Part shown: positions 1 to 12,600 of the stretch, one piece after another | Layout of the letters: the number at the start of each line of letters is the position of its first letter | Numbering within the stretch: position 1 is the stretch's first letter | Assembly: GCA_037833965.1 (NCBI GenBank) | Contig: AP031354.1 | Span: 17,028,001 to 17,092,000 of the forward strand | Length of the DNA: 64,000 nucleotides | Reading direction: 5' to 3' | Source of the DNA: Marchantia polymorpha subsp. ruderalis | Taxonomy: Eukaryota > Streptophyta > Marchantiopsida > Marchantiales > Marchantiaceae | Program-made: the position numbers and the translations under genes | The notes under the pieces: model-generated | What the model was told of the DNA's origin: nothing | The model's database searches: none | What the model saw: only the letters and a program-made list of their open reading frames with translations

Positions 1-3000
1 TACGGCATGCGAACGAATTTCGCAGGCCTTATGACTCTATTCAGTGTACAGATAACTCTACCACCTTGCGTCACATGGTGCTCGGAGATGCCCGGCAATG
101 GAAAAAACTCCAGGAACGAGTCATAGTCCAGCAGCTGAGTTCACTTTATACAGTTGTTTTCAAAGTGGTGCTAACTCATATACAACTCTAGTTGGCCGGG
201 CGCAATCTGCACGAGTCGGAGGACCTGTTTTCATAAACACTATGAAGAAGATTGCCACGGTTTAGAATGGTACATGAATCGTATTTTCCATACGTCTGCG
301 GACCATCGTCACAGTTTTGAATTGTTCATGAGCCGTATTTTCCCGACCATGTTCGGTATCAGTTCGCTCCCTGGACTATCCTTGTAGTAGAGTAGCCAAA
401 AAGTCAATAACACCCAGTCACAAAAACGATGGATTTGTTCCTCCGTCTAAATCATTTCCGACGCCTTTGTCTCATTATGGTGATTTCGATTCGAAAAAGG
501 AAGGCGGAATGGACATTGGGAACACAGCTTGGCATCAGATCGTATTTTACTTGGGCAGGCCATCTACTAGTAAAAGTTAGTTTAGAAAATTTGAAGACAA
601 CATGGACTCAGGACACATTTCTTCCCTTGGGCAGGCCATATACTTTAGAGAATTTGAAGACAACATGGATTCAGGACACATTTCTTCCCTGCTCCAATTC
701 GGCTGCAGTTGCAATTCCCAGCCAGAAGTTCACAACATAATCTTCGCCTGAACAATACCTCCTTTAACCTGGAGTGGCTTCCTAGATCTTCTACCGGGAA
801 GGGTTTAAGGATAGCGCAATGCTGCAGTAAGTGGTGGTCGATGACCTCCTGCAACTTACTGAAGTGGGCAGTGCTGAAGAAGAGATTTACTCGAAGTGCT
901 ATAGTGGAGACTAAAGACGTCTCTCGAATAATTTCACACATTTTCTTGTTTTGACTTTCTGTGAGTCCAGTTGGATCGGATAATTTTGTTAAATTTGCAC
1001 ACTAAAAATGAATGAGCCTGAATACAGAAAAAGCATAATAAGTTCGTGGTGCTTAGATAACAGACTGTTCACCGGTTCAAACCTCACCACATCGTCAATC
1101 TTGCCACCACTAACAGGTCTGCTGCCCTTTCTGCAAGTCGGCACCGCCTTGCCGGGCCCGACGATTAGAAAGAATTGCCTAGAATTCCCTAGCTTCAGCA
1201 AGCGAAATGTCTCAAATTGTGTACTTTCCCGTACCTGATCTCAGCGTGCGCACATGTAAGAACTTGTGGACCTCTACTACTGCAGACTCTAGATCAATCC
1301 TTTTGTAATTAACTCCCATTCGCATAGAATTTCCAGCAGACAATTACGCTGCTTTTGAATCACATAATCTGTCACTCCTGACAGCAGTTCAAGAAAAAGC
1401 ACATAAATTGTTCTGATTGTTTCACAAATTGTACCGAGCACCCTGTTCAGACGAAAATCAGCAGAGACGACAGATTGGGCGCAACAAATCTAGCTAGCTG
1501 CAGTCACATATCTAAGAACTCATTCCGATTCTTACTTCTTTACCTCTTTCTCACAAACTCTGCACCATCGTCAACGTAAAACTGCAAAGTCTTTCTAATC
1601 ACAGGCCAAACAATCTGACCGAGGAGATCTGCGATGCTTGACTTCATGACGAGTGTTGCGAGTGCCAGGTTAGGAAAGTCAACAACTTGAACACTGGATG
1701 TGGTCCTACCATGCAGATATCCGACATTTAGTTTGACTTAACGTAGACTAGAAAAGCACCGTTTTCTAAAATGCTAAACTGTCTGATTACAAGTAATCAA
1801 GTAATCGGCGTACATCTTTGTTTCGTTTGGGATACTCCTCTAGAACACTTTTCTGGGTGGCTGGGTTGCACTTATCATGGAATTAATCACAGCTTGATGC
1901 AGAAAATCTTCAATGAAACCTTGGACGTTAAGCGAAGAATTCAGAGAGATATTCCATGCGTAATTTACTGATAGTTTTTTGGTTGCATCTTTCCATGACG
2001 ATGTGGTCTCTTGTCTTCATGGCATGTCCCTCACAAGTCTTAGGGAGGAGCCGAGGGAAGCCAAAGCTCGGAATTTCGCATTGGTGCGCAACCGCTTCTT
2101 TTGATCGTTCATCAACTTCCCAATGACATGTGTGTAATCGCGGATCTTGAGAGACAGCTGTAATAGACTTCGTGTCCCTGCTGCAGTTATTCCACATTTA
2201 AACGTAAAATCAACACAACCCAGCCAAAGCATCTGCCAATTTGAAAATGCTTTGAATAGAAAGTAGCAGAAGTGATGCTTTTACGTGAAAGCGGGTAATT
2301 CTCCAGACGATGTTCTTCTGCGCGTCGCAGGCCACTGAGGAAGATTATTACATCTGAGTTTGAAGCAAGGAGGAGGAGGCCAGCGGTATTCTATTTGCTA
2401 ATTTAAGATTCACCGTGAATGATAAGAATGAGAGGGATCTCCAGTAGGAACCAAGATCCTGAGAAGATTCCACTCGTGTGGATCGGCTTTGAATCAACAT
2501 GGGCTATGGATAACTTACGACAAAGCGACCATCATAATCCTTTGTCTGAATTGTAGATCAGTCACATCGACTACTCAGACTCTAGAGAAATTCTTTTCCA
2601 GTCACTCTGTAATCAACACCATCCTTCTAAGGCTGATCCTTTGCGTGCATCGATGAGAAAGAAGCTACCACTCCAACCTCCTAACTGAGCAGGTTGTCCA
2701 GCCGGTGTTCGTATGAATGGCCCCTGCCGTGAGCCGGTGGAGGTTGCTTTAGTGGAAATTCTTACTAAATCTAATATGCTGGCATGTAGATAATTTTTCA
2801 GCATGTTCAAGGATGCAGCGATGCAGACTCCTCGAATACCTTCAAGTAGAAAGATAAATATGGGAAGCATCGAGACAAGGGAAGAGACATTCGGAACAAA
2901 ATACAAAATATCACATCAACATTTTTACCAATGGTCCTTCATTTCTGGATTAGCAGATGCCAGCTTTATTATCATCACGTCTGAAGTCAATAGTAGATGA

Positions 3001-3590
3001 CCTGCATTAAAAACTGCTGATCCAGGCTCAGGGATGCCCGTGAGTGTATGTACACTATTCTCTTCGTCAAGATAGAAAGAATTTCTCATCGAAGGGAAAC
3101 AACAGCAGAATTTATGTCACTTTTGAGAGTCATGGTTTCTTAAGTTTCCACTCCGTCCAGCATATGATACCTGAAGGCTCCATATGTTGATATTTTAAGC
3201 TCCACTTCGCCCCTGCATTTCGGAGCGAGTATTAACATTTATCTTAGAATGGCAACTACAGTAATTCCACACCTGCACAGCAATAAATTTGCATATCAGA
3301 TCCGTTCAGAGATAAGGGTGATGGAAGGTTGTGATGTCATCAGTACCTTATTGGCAGCAATGAAGTAATCATCTTTAGGCATAACATGTCTTTTTTTTGT
3401 GTACTTCTGATGGTGGCAAAATCAAGATTTGATGAAAATATTCATCGGTACATCTGATGGACCTCTGTGTCAACCTTTCACAGAAGGTTTCTAGATCTGA
3501 TAACACGGCATCATTGTAGGAAGTGTGCTTAGCAGTCGTAATGCTTACAATTAGTTTCTCATCCATTTTTAGATTGAAGGAGCGCATCAT
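1..3590 (-). pseudogene. Unrecognised multi-exon gene X, alpha copy 1 (partial, probably broken)
   Basis: I do not recognise this gene. Several exon-like islands on the minus strand keep their frame between the copies. A possible first exon begins at the ATG at 3590 (MMRSFNLKMDEK...). A hydrophobic island lies at 2906-2700 (LVSMLPIFIFLLEG), possibly a membrane segment. A basic island lies at 2200-2020. A well-bounded exon runs from 1705 to 1544, after AG and before GTAAAG, and reads ...LLGQIVWPVIRKTLQFY.... Its phase joins cleanly to the next exon from 1442 (VLGTICETIRTIYVLFLELL), with an acceptor AG before it. Further islands are at about 1270-1230 (EVHKFLHVRTLRS), 1150-1010 (SGGKIDDVVRFE), 950-840 and 180-60 (HVTQGGRVICTL). 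Its 5' end lies about 235 bp behind the stop of the TORNADO1-like gene on the same strand. Losses relative to the copy at 53.6-57 kb suggest it is not functional. It runs off the window at base 1. Confidence 0.45.
551..690. repeat. Imperfect tandem duplication, two units of about 63-76 bp
   Basis: The stretch beginning TTGGGCAGGCCAT and ending ACATTTCTTCCC occurs at 551 and again at 627. The paired alpha copy near 54120-54180 has one unit only, so this duplication arose after the alpha copies separated, or was lost from the other copy. Confidence 0.8.
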
Positions 3591-3824
3591 TCATCATGAT
3601 GAGACTTGCAACAAGGCATTCTTCAAAGTTTTTCCTCAGAGTGAAATTCTATAGTTTAGCCAAAATCTGAACTTCTTCAGAACATGTATGTGCGATTGAC
3701 ATGATTGCATAGATTATACAAGACTTGTACAAGTGAAAACTCTGAAGGAATATCTTGCAGAGGATCATATTGCATGAGTGTCTAAACATATGCTTGTCAT
3801 TTGCATCATGACATTCTAACCTCT

Positions 3825-6800
3825 TCAATTTACCGACAAAATCCCAGTTCTACTACCTTTATTCATGCACTCCTCGCACACCCATGCATGCTGACCTGAT
3901 TCTACTCCCTCGTATTTCACCTGATACAACTTGAAGATTTTTGCAAAGTTATCTATCTCAAGAATTTTCTGAATCCTCAACCATGCTTGTGTCAGCTCCT
4001 TGCTTTCCCCAGCTTTTACAACTGCACTACGATCACCATCGCTAATGCCATCTAGTTTAACAATATCAGATTTTAAATCTGCCCAGTCTGGAATCGCTTG
4101 GCCCAACCCCAACGTCATACTCAGTCCAGCCTTTGCAGTATAATACAAGACTTTGTATGAAATTTCAATGGTTTTGGTAATCCACTTACGATTATCCAGA
4201 TCCACGCGTATCTTCAAACCTTCTTGATCTTCGACCACGTGAAACCCAGTCGCCGACTCACACATCAAGTGTAATCTAACGATTTTCGCGCCATGCATAA
4301 ATGCACTCAACCTATAGAAATTGTTAACATCATCCGTAATGTAAGGTCGCTTGGGGGTTCTGGTCTGCTGAAACGATTGAGTATATTCGATAATCCTGTC
4401 TACTTTAGACACAAAATCACTCAGAGTTGACTGCAGTTGATGCTGCACAGAGAGTATCTGCTCCATCTTCGTCTCCAATCTCTGCATACCTAATCTAAAC
4501 CTTTCATCAAAACCATCAAACTTTCTTTCCATCCTTCCCAAAGCATGTCGGAATTCATCCAAAGCATGTCGGATTTCACAAAATTCACTTGTGCTCGCCC
4601 CACTGGATGATCGTGGATTGGAGTCTTTCATAGTAACCATGTTCTCATTTTCAGGGTAAAAGTGAATCAAATCTTTGTTCACTTTGTTTACACCTTTCTG
4701 CAATGATCTCAATTGTTGGCTGTGGTCTTGATGAAATGACTCCAATGGTTGCATTTGCTTCTGAATGGTCTCATTCACAATCTCTTCCACATCACTCTTC
4801 CACAACAACTCCCTCGCTCTTTCATGTATAACCTCTGTTATGTGCCCTTCAATCCGGGGCCAAGGGTGCTCATAGTTGAACAACTCTTCCTCCTTCACCA
4901 AGTGAAACCTATCCGACGGATAATCCTCAAGTTTGTCATTGATGTAACAAATGAAGTTGGATTTGAGCTTCTCGATCGGAATGGCTCCTCTGCGATGAAT
5001 CGGAATCAGCATCTCCACGCAACGTGTTTGGATCAAACCGAGCACTAACGCCACCCCGGGACAGCCTTTTGATGATGCGCAAAATGATATCAACTCCTGG
5101 ACGATATGCCTCATCACGTAAGTAATGGCCAACTCCCTTGATTTATAATCCGAGCATAACATCAGAACATCCACGTAACTGCGGGATGTTCCTTGCTCCA
5201 GATATATCTCGTGCCCATCAAGGTTGAGTTGCATATAATGTCGAGAGCAGATCATAGTCTTCTCGGAGACATTCATCTCCGATATCAACTTGCGTCTCAT
5301 GAATATCTACAATGATACAGAATTTGGTAAATGTTAAGCGGCACATTTAAAAAATTAAATTCTACTAATGAAAAGGGAACACTCCATTCATCAAACATGA
5401 GTTACAATCAGACCTCAACGCATTCAATTTTCTCGCAGTATCTTTAAAATCACCTCGAAGCATGGGAAAAAGCCAGCGTTCAGTGACATTGTTCTTTCAT
5501 CTTGACATTGTATCCGGATGCCGACAAACTTTGAAGCCCCAACCCTACTTCTCCATTTCTTCGACTTCTCGTCCGCCAATTCTTGAGGTATCTGTCCTTC
5601 AGCACTTTCATACTCAGGTACGAAGGAGGGAATGAAATACTGAAAAGTATCTTCCGCCTTGAAACACAAATCTTAATTGATAAGGATGTTCTCAATGACT
5701 TTTCTATCCACACCTATCTCTGTGTCTCTGTCCACACCTATCTTTACCTCTGGTTGCTTTTTCAGAAACTCTTCTATCGACCAAGCAAAGACATCCTCAC
5801 TCACAAATCCGTCCTTGCTTGCGTATGAAACACTCGAGGTTTTTTTGAGAAAGTTTTGACCCACAGCTACCAGCTCACCCAATAATTTATTGGTGAGCCA
5901 ATTTGGATCAACAATAATATAATCAAGGTTGGGGATAGAAACTATGGATCCAACATCATTCATATAAGATGTGATTGACTTCATCATCTCTGAATGATCT
6001 TTGGCATGAGCCGAAGAGGTTGGAATGAATTCTGTCAACATCTTTAAACAAAATTCAGAAAACTTCTTGGATTGCCAAAGAGGGCATCTTCTATTCTTCT
6101 TGGTGTTTTTAACCAAGAGGTACGAGAGTTGGGAACACAATTGAGGAACCCGTGGAGATTTTTTACTCAACAAGTCATCAAAGATCTCAAAAATGTGTTT
6201 TTTGAGAGGCCTAACTTGCTTCTTCTTACGACCGTCCACATGAAAAAACTCTTGAAAAGGATGAAGATCCACAAATCTTGCAAATTTTTCACTGAGTTTT
6301 TTCACTATGTTCTGAGCCCAATTCAAAGATTTGAATCTGACTTTATCCTTGTGTGAAATCACAACAAGAACTTGTGGAAGACTATGTCCCGTAATCCTAG
6401 TGCAGGATGTGATGAAACTCAACCATTCCTCCAACTCTGTTTCAAGACAAGAACTTTTTTTGTACTTTTTTTCTTTCTGACAGAAGTGGCTATAAACAAA
6501 TAAAAAAAGACAAAAATTGCTAGCTCGAGGAAAGAGCACACTTTGAAGGGTACGGAAAATATCTTGTCCTGCAAGATCCCAAATTGAGATTTGTCTTTCT
6601 TTATTGTTTTGCAAGAAGTCCACTTCAATTCCTTCAGTCCTCCACTTGAATTTGGCCCATTGCCAACTTCTTCCATGGATAAGTGTTTGACGTAATTGAG
6701 TCTTGCCTATAAATTGAATACACATAACCACAACAAATACAACTTGTTACTTCAGATATTTTTTCAGATTACTTGATACCATATTCTTTAAGTATGATAA

Positions 6801-8649
6801 ACAAGAATGGAAAAAAATTTGAATTTCAAATCAAATATGAATCTTTTGAAAAATATCTTATTCAGATTTAAAATCAATTGTATTTCACTTTTCTCTTCTT
6901 ATATTTCCGTTTTATTTTTCACACAAATACATCCAAATACATCTAGATTCATGACTAAACTTTATAATTTAATCTTAATTTTGAAGCGTAAAACCTTAGA
7001 TTGCTAGTTCAAAAAGCTGAGAGGTTAAAGAGCACGTTACCTGCTAGAGGAGAGCCGCATAGGAAGAGTCGACCAGCTTTTGCATCTCCAAATGCTAATC
7101 CGGCTTCTCGGAATACAGACATGTAGGCGGCCCGCTTCTTGTTCTGCTTGAGTGCCTCTTGAATCAGCGCCGCCTTTCCGTCCCTTGCCCATGAGGTTCC
7201 TGAGACATCTATTTCCTGGAGGCTCAAGTTCACTTGGAGTAGCCCCATCATGTCCCTGAACGTCTCTTCGTCCAGCCACCAGTTCTCACTCAAATCCAAG
7301 TGAGTGAGACTTGTGTTCCCTCGCAGGCACAAAAGCAGGTCCTTCCATACTCCTTTCCAAACATTGTCCCTTAGAGCACTTAATCGGAGTCTCTTCAGGA
7401 CGCAAGTTTCTCCAGTTTTTCCATTCATGGACAGAATACCTTCCGGTATATATGAGTTGGAAAAGAGATCTAATATACTCAGAGATGTGATTTCCCCGCG
7501 GAGTACCCTACCTAATAGGTTTAATGATAACATCACTTCATCTTCACTATCAACATGGAGTGTAATCTCCAGAGTGGGGTCGTTGACTTCGGAGCTAGCA
7601 GAACGAGCAAGAGCTTCCACTGACTCCCAGTATTCATCAAACCTGGATTCAACCCTAACAAGTATAGTAGTCGCTATGGCATTGTCACGTATGGCTTCGC
7701 CGAGCTGGTGCGCTTGCTCAGGCTCCATGACAAGGGGGTGGAGCTCCACTTTCTTCAATGATGGGTTGGAAATAAGAAGTTCCCTTAACCAGTCTCCGAG
7801 TCCAACTATACCCGTTAGCCGAAGACGTTCAATGGATCGGTTGCGATCGTCTCCGGCCAATGCTTTCAGCAACAAGGGCCCTCCCCACTTCCCCGCGCCT
7901 GATAAGGTGAATTCTTTCAGAGACGAGCTCTGGATCAAAGCCTGGGACAGGATTCCAACGGTCTCGTCCTCCATGTCCTGCCAATAGCCGCCTAAACGCA
8001 ACGTTTCTAATAGAGGAGCACTATTGATCATGTCAGCCACATTCACCGCACTCGAGTCCTCCCACGATACCGATAAATCTAAAGACTTGAGTTTAGAATC
8101 GGAACGTCCTCGGAGTCCTGAGGCGAGATTCGACCAACATCTGGCACTCAATAAGTCACGCACTTGTAACTCTGTTACGCTAGAGGAATTCAGAATTCTC
8201 CCCAGCTGGAAACACAAGCTCTCATTATCCGCATCACCTGCAAGGTGTGTCCAAGCAACGATTATCTTTTTGAGAACGGTGCTAGACCTGGAACCTCTGA
8301 GAACTACCTCCCACTCGCTTGCCGTCAACATCGATATACTTAGCCCACAAGAATTGCCCACGTCCAGAATCTCAAAGGTGGTGCAGCTGCCGATTGCCTC
8401 CAGCACTCGACGACGCACTTGGCTTCGCCTCCCTATGATTGTCGACAGTGATTCAGCATAGGGAAAGAACTCCCGAAATTCTGGCCTGCTTAAATAGGGA
8501 AGCTCCGTTATAGGCTCGCCTTGTCCTTCCAGACGCTGTACAAGGTCCTGGATGGCGGAGGGAAGCTCCGGTTCCTCGTGTGCGGAGTCCATTTCCCGTG
8601 TCGCCAGTTCAGCAGCGTGACTGAAGATGGACGCACCTGCACCTTCCAT
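3825..8649 (-). pseudogene. TRN1-like: TORNADO1-like LRR-Roc-COR (ROCO) gene, copy 1, with an in-frame stop
   Basis: This is a plant ROCO-family gene: LRRs, a Ras-like Roc GTPase, a COR domain and a C-terminal region. TORNADO1/LOP1 of Arabidopsis, about 1380 residues, acts in auxin-related patterning. Three exons are visible. Exon 1 (8649-7041) holds the N-terminus and RI-type LRRs such as SLTHLDLSEN. Exon 2 (6706-5454) holds Roc and COR. Exon 3 (5306-3825) holds the coiled-coil and C-terminal region ending near the CxxC of HAWVCEECM. Introns are 334 bp (7040-6707) and 147 bp (5453-5307), both GT-AG. The phase-1 first intron splits the P-loop GSPLAGKT inside its second glycine. DLAGQ (G3) and SHKD (G4) follow. 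Within COR, codon 881 is TAA (5673-5675), where copy 2 has TTA (Leu). Everything after it stays open to 3825, so decay is recent. As written it would give about 880 residues, lacking the end of COR and the C-terminus. The ATG at 8649 matches copy 2. Confidence 0.85.
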
Positions 8650-9640
8650 TCTCTCCCCCACTCTCAGAGATTAAGAAACGTTTGCTGCTTGGAAAACGCG
8701 AGCGAAATGTCACCTGGGCTTCAGGAGCCCCTCCTCAATCCGAAGGATCGGCTCACCCGAAGAGAATTAACTTCCCGTCGCTGTGTCAAAACTGGTGCCT
8801 GCTGGGCATGACACTTCTTGCGACCTGCATGAAGAGATAAATAAGATTAATCTTACCTCTGCAAGGATTCGGATTAGGAGCAATCACCACGAACGTAGGG
8901 ATATTGTGCAAACTAGAAGTAAGACGCTGCTCGCACTCAGTGCTGGGCAAGACAAGAAATGTGAATCAAAATCAAAGCAGATAACCAATATTCCGATTCC
9001 AATGCAAATTGTAGAGAGTGTGCAATGGGGACTTCATATCTCTCGGGGAACAAACCTTTTGTGAAGTTTAACGGAGAGAGCTGTTTGATTAGCACCAGTG
9101 ACCCAACTCAGTGGACAAGCTAAAAGCTCTGCACGTGAATCTGAAATCCAAAAGAGTTGTTTGATTAGCACTGATGACCCAACTGAGTGGACAAGCTAAA
9201 AGCTCTGCAAGTGAATCTGAAATCCAAAAAACTGGTTTGTATCGAAGATGGTGCGATGTGGATGCAGAATGTCAAAGAAAGCATGGAAACGCAGATATCT
9301 CAGATGGGAAGTACTCTAACTTGTAGAAAACTCCATGTACAATCGGACTGGGAGAATGCGAATCCAGCTGCATCAACACCCACGGGAACACAGACCCTCC
9401 GAAGCGTAGCGAGTAGAAATTTGCAGCTTACTCATCAGATCCTCTCATTATATTGTCTGGATGATCGAGGTCAAGACAACATACTAACACAACACGCGTG
9501 TTCCTCCATACTCGGAGTGATTGGAAAATGTTCTGAGAAGGTCAGAGTAAATCTTGACTTTGTTGTGCAAGTGAACGTGAAAATTGAGTGACTGCATCAG
9601 TGTGCTGATACAGTCGATGTCGTCACGCTGAGCACAGAGA
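8650..9640. other. 5' flank of TORNADO1-like copy 1; no clear gene
   Basis: This is the upstream region of copy 1, nearly identical to 27549-28530 in front of copy 2. A plus-strand open frame at 9187-9591 (134 codons) resembles nothing I know. In the paired copy the same frame ends earlier, near 28430, because of a small length change, so I do not call it a gene. Promoter elements cannot be assigned. The block holds the 76-bp tandem pair at 9081-9230. Confidence 0.5.
9081..9230. repeat. Two tandem 76-bp units
   Basis: The motif TGTTTGATTAGCAC and the following GTGGACAAGCTAAAAGCTC occur twice with a 76-bp period. The same pair exists at 27981-28130, so the tandem duplication predates the beta duplication or was copied with it. 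Confidence 0.85.
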
Positions 9641-9641
9641 T

Positions 9642-12600
9642 TTAAAGAATCTTTGATTTATTCAAGCAAGTGGTTGTATTCTTACAACTGAGAGGCACAT
9701 GGGTTGTCAGCTTGGTGTGTAAAGTCTCTTGCGCGTTTTTCTTGCTTTGACGATCGGTACAGTAGTCTACATTACTCTGCATATAGCGTAGGATCAGAAA
9801 GTGATAAACTTTGTGGGAAATCATTTTTCTAATCATAATGTCATGGGTACAGAGTACACGAGGACTCGCGGTCTTCAACTGCTGGTATGATTGTTCTTCT
9901 ACCTCGACTGTCAGGCATGCACAGTTCTAACACCAGTGTCTGAGGTCTTTCAACCTCAAACATTAAAATAAAATCAGATTTCGTCCGAGCTAAGAGCAGT
10001 CCTGCTTGTTTATCACGTCCTTTAGAACACGACAGAACCAGCATGATACTTGCTAAGGTCAACATAAATCCTCTCAAGAATTTACGTTCTTCTAATCTGC
10101 TTGCAAGTGAAGAAAAACTTGTTGTATCGATGAGATGAAAAATACCTCATATGCTAAATTTTAGAGAACAATGATTCAAAACTCCAGACGAACATCTCCT
10201 TTGAAGTCTAAAGGGTAAGACAAACTTACATGGAAACTGCAATACCTGATATATTGACTCAAATGCAACTATTGCACTCGTATGCTCATATCATAATTCC
10301 AAACATGTGAGATAAAAAGATGAAAGCACATTGTTCAATTGATAAAATGGTTGAAACGCAAAAGTATTAATTCATGTCTTTAGTACTCTCTCTTTTGTGT
10401 AAAGCAAATTCACATGAATTTTAGTCACAAAATTTAAAATTGTGATTTAATACCTTTCTATTATATGTGTTGCATGTTTATCATATTTATTTGATGATAC
10501 CTCAAATCAGAAAATTTTCAGTCATAAACAATGTGTAATAATTTGTTTCTGACAAGACATATTCAATGAAAGTTACAATTTTACATTTTATATAAATTTT
10601 ATTCACAGCTTTAGAGATTTTGACTCTAAAATTTTTCAGCTGTTTTGGTTACTTTTAATTTTTTGATTCTTGGACAGTTTATTTAGATGCATCATCTAGA
10701 TTAATGCAACTGAATAATTCTCAAATAGTACAACTACACAAATGAGATAGGCAGTGGATGTTACATGTTTACTTGTTCCAACTTTATAACTGAAGCTGAA
10801 ACAAGGAGTTGGAAATAATATTGTAAGTAATTATTTCAGACTTTCACTTACATGCCTACACACAAAAATCTTGATGCATGATACATTCAAGTTGAACTAA
10901 GTCTGAAAAGATCAAATGTTGATGAAAGAATCAATGGATAATCTCCAACAATGACTTAGTCTCTCCCTAAAGTTAAAATGCAACCAAATATTAGTTCAAA
11001 ATATGTCATCTTAATTTACGTGACATGTTTTTTTTCAACTATGATAATTGATTCTTTTTTTGGGAATTCTCTATTTTGGTGAATTCTGCCGCAGGTGTCC
11101 ATTGGTGTACTTGTAGGAATTATTTACTTTACCCTAGGGATCATTTTTCCCACACCACCTTACAAATAAAAAGTGTCCTGCATTCACTCCGATGACTACA
11201 AAGCTATCCTGTAACAATAGTTGGCATTGACTCTTAGTGCAAGATCTTTTAAAAAATGCACAATATAATTTTTTATGCCTCAGTGCTTTAGAAATGTTTA
11301 TATATATTTTAAATTTGTCAAGAATCCAACTGGAAATTGTTCACTACATTATTTCTCACTCTCCACTTGTATTCAACTTACTCTTGTTCCCTCCGCAGTA
11401 GAAAGTGAAGATGCTTGGTTGGATACTTTTGATTTTATTGTGGTACAGAAAAGTAGAGGGTCGTTGATGTTGAGTGTGGAGTACTCATCCACATGTAACC
11501 CACCGTCCACTTCATAAGAATCAAGACACGATCTGCTCACAGATACATAAGACCTTCTCCAACTTATTCCATGACAGTATGTAGCGATCATGCAGAATGC
11601 TACAGGTTGTATCTTCAAAAGCAATCTTCACTTGTACGCAAATGTCTTTTGCTTTTTCAAACAGCCAAGTCAAGTATGTTTAAGAAGCAGCATCTTGGCT
11701 GGCTTGTTTATAATTGTTAACAGTTGTTGTGATATTAGACAATCGGGTTTCTAAATGGAACGATACACATTGGACACTATTCTCGGAACATATTTTTGAT
11801 TGTATTGTGGTATCTTGCCAAACAAGTCTTACGCGCAGTACAATGCCTAAATTGGAGAGTAAAACAAAAAACTAAATCACTTTAGCTCTGACCCTGATCT
11901 CCGTTGAATATTCCAACTCAGAAGCTTCCTTATATCTTGGGCTTATTCCAGGGACCCAAAGGTGGAACTTAGAACCTCCAGTTCACTCCGCAGAACAAAG
12001 TGAAATGCTCGGTTGGATACTTTTAATCTTTATTATGGGAACATACTGAACAAGTACAACGCACCATACAATGACTCAACTGTAGAGTCCAACCAACCGT
12101 TCACGCCACCGCTTTATCTTCCTTTAACACACATTTCAAGCCGACCCTCATCTAAGTTGAAATATTCAACTTACATGAGAAGCTTCCTTATATCTTCAGT
12201 TTATTCCATGGACCCACAAGAGTAACTTTGACACTAGAAACTGGTATATACACTTTTATCAGTCTGAACGCAGGAATGCCAGCCACTTTGTCACAATGAA
12301 ACTGAGAATTTTGTTTATGGAGATTGATGCGACTGAGTACAACCATCCTCCAAGAGGCTGAACGCTTATGAGGCTGCTTCCAAAGCAATCATAAGAAGCC
12401 TCTCCTCTCTCCTACGCGTGAGTATTATCAAGCTGCTGCTGGGTTACGGGAATAGTGAAAATCAAGCAGAATCGCATAGAATAGCACAAGTATGATATTG
12501 GTGGTGATTATTTAGAATGCTATGAAACACGTGACATCTCCAAACTGTGTTCCACCAGCAACTCTACATCATAACTGACGGCCTGATGTTTGTTCTTCTG

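Larger units (their letters stand above)
1..3660. repeat. Segmental duplication alpha, copy 1
   Basis: This block aligns almost base for base with 53557-57224 in the same orientation. The window opens inside it, so its true left edge lies outside. The two copies differ by separate losses. Copy 1 lacks about 90 bp that copy 2 has near 54305-54395. Copy 2 lacks about 200 bp that copy 1 has at about 2840-3050. Copy 1 also has its own short tandem duplication at 551-690. The block carries most of the minus-strand gene called X here. Confidence 0.9.

Noticed and set aside
7304-8461. Long plus-strand frames opposite the LRR exon (also 26197-27519)
   Set aside because: They are antisense shadows of the LRR exon; the minus frame has LRR pattern, splice sites and a P-loop, the plus frames have none.
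9187-9591. 134-codon plus-strand frame
   Set aside because: Its partner at 28086-28430 ends early through a small length difference, and it shows no domain; likely chance.
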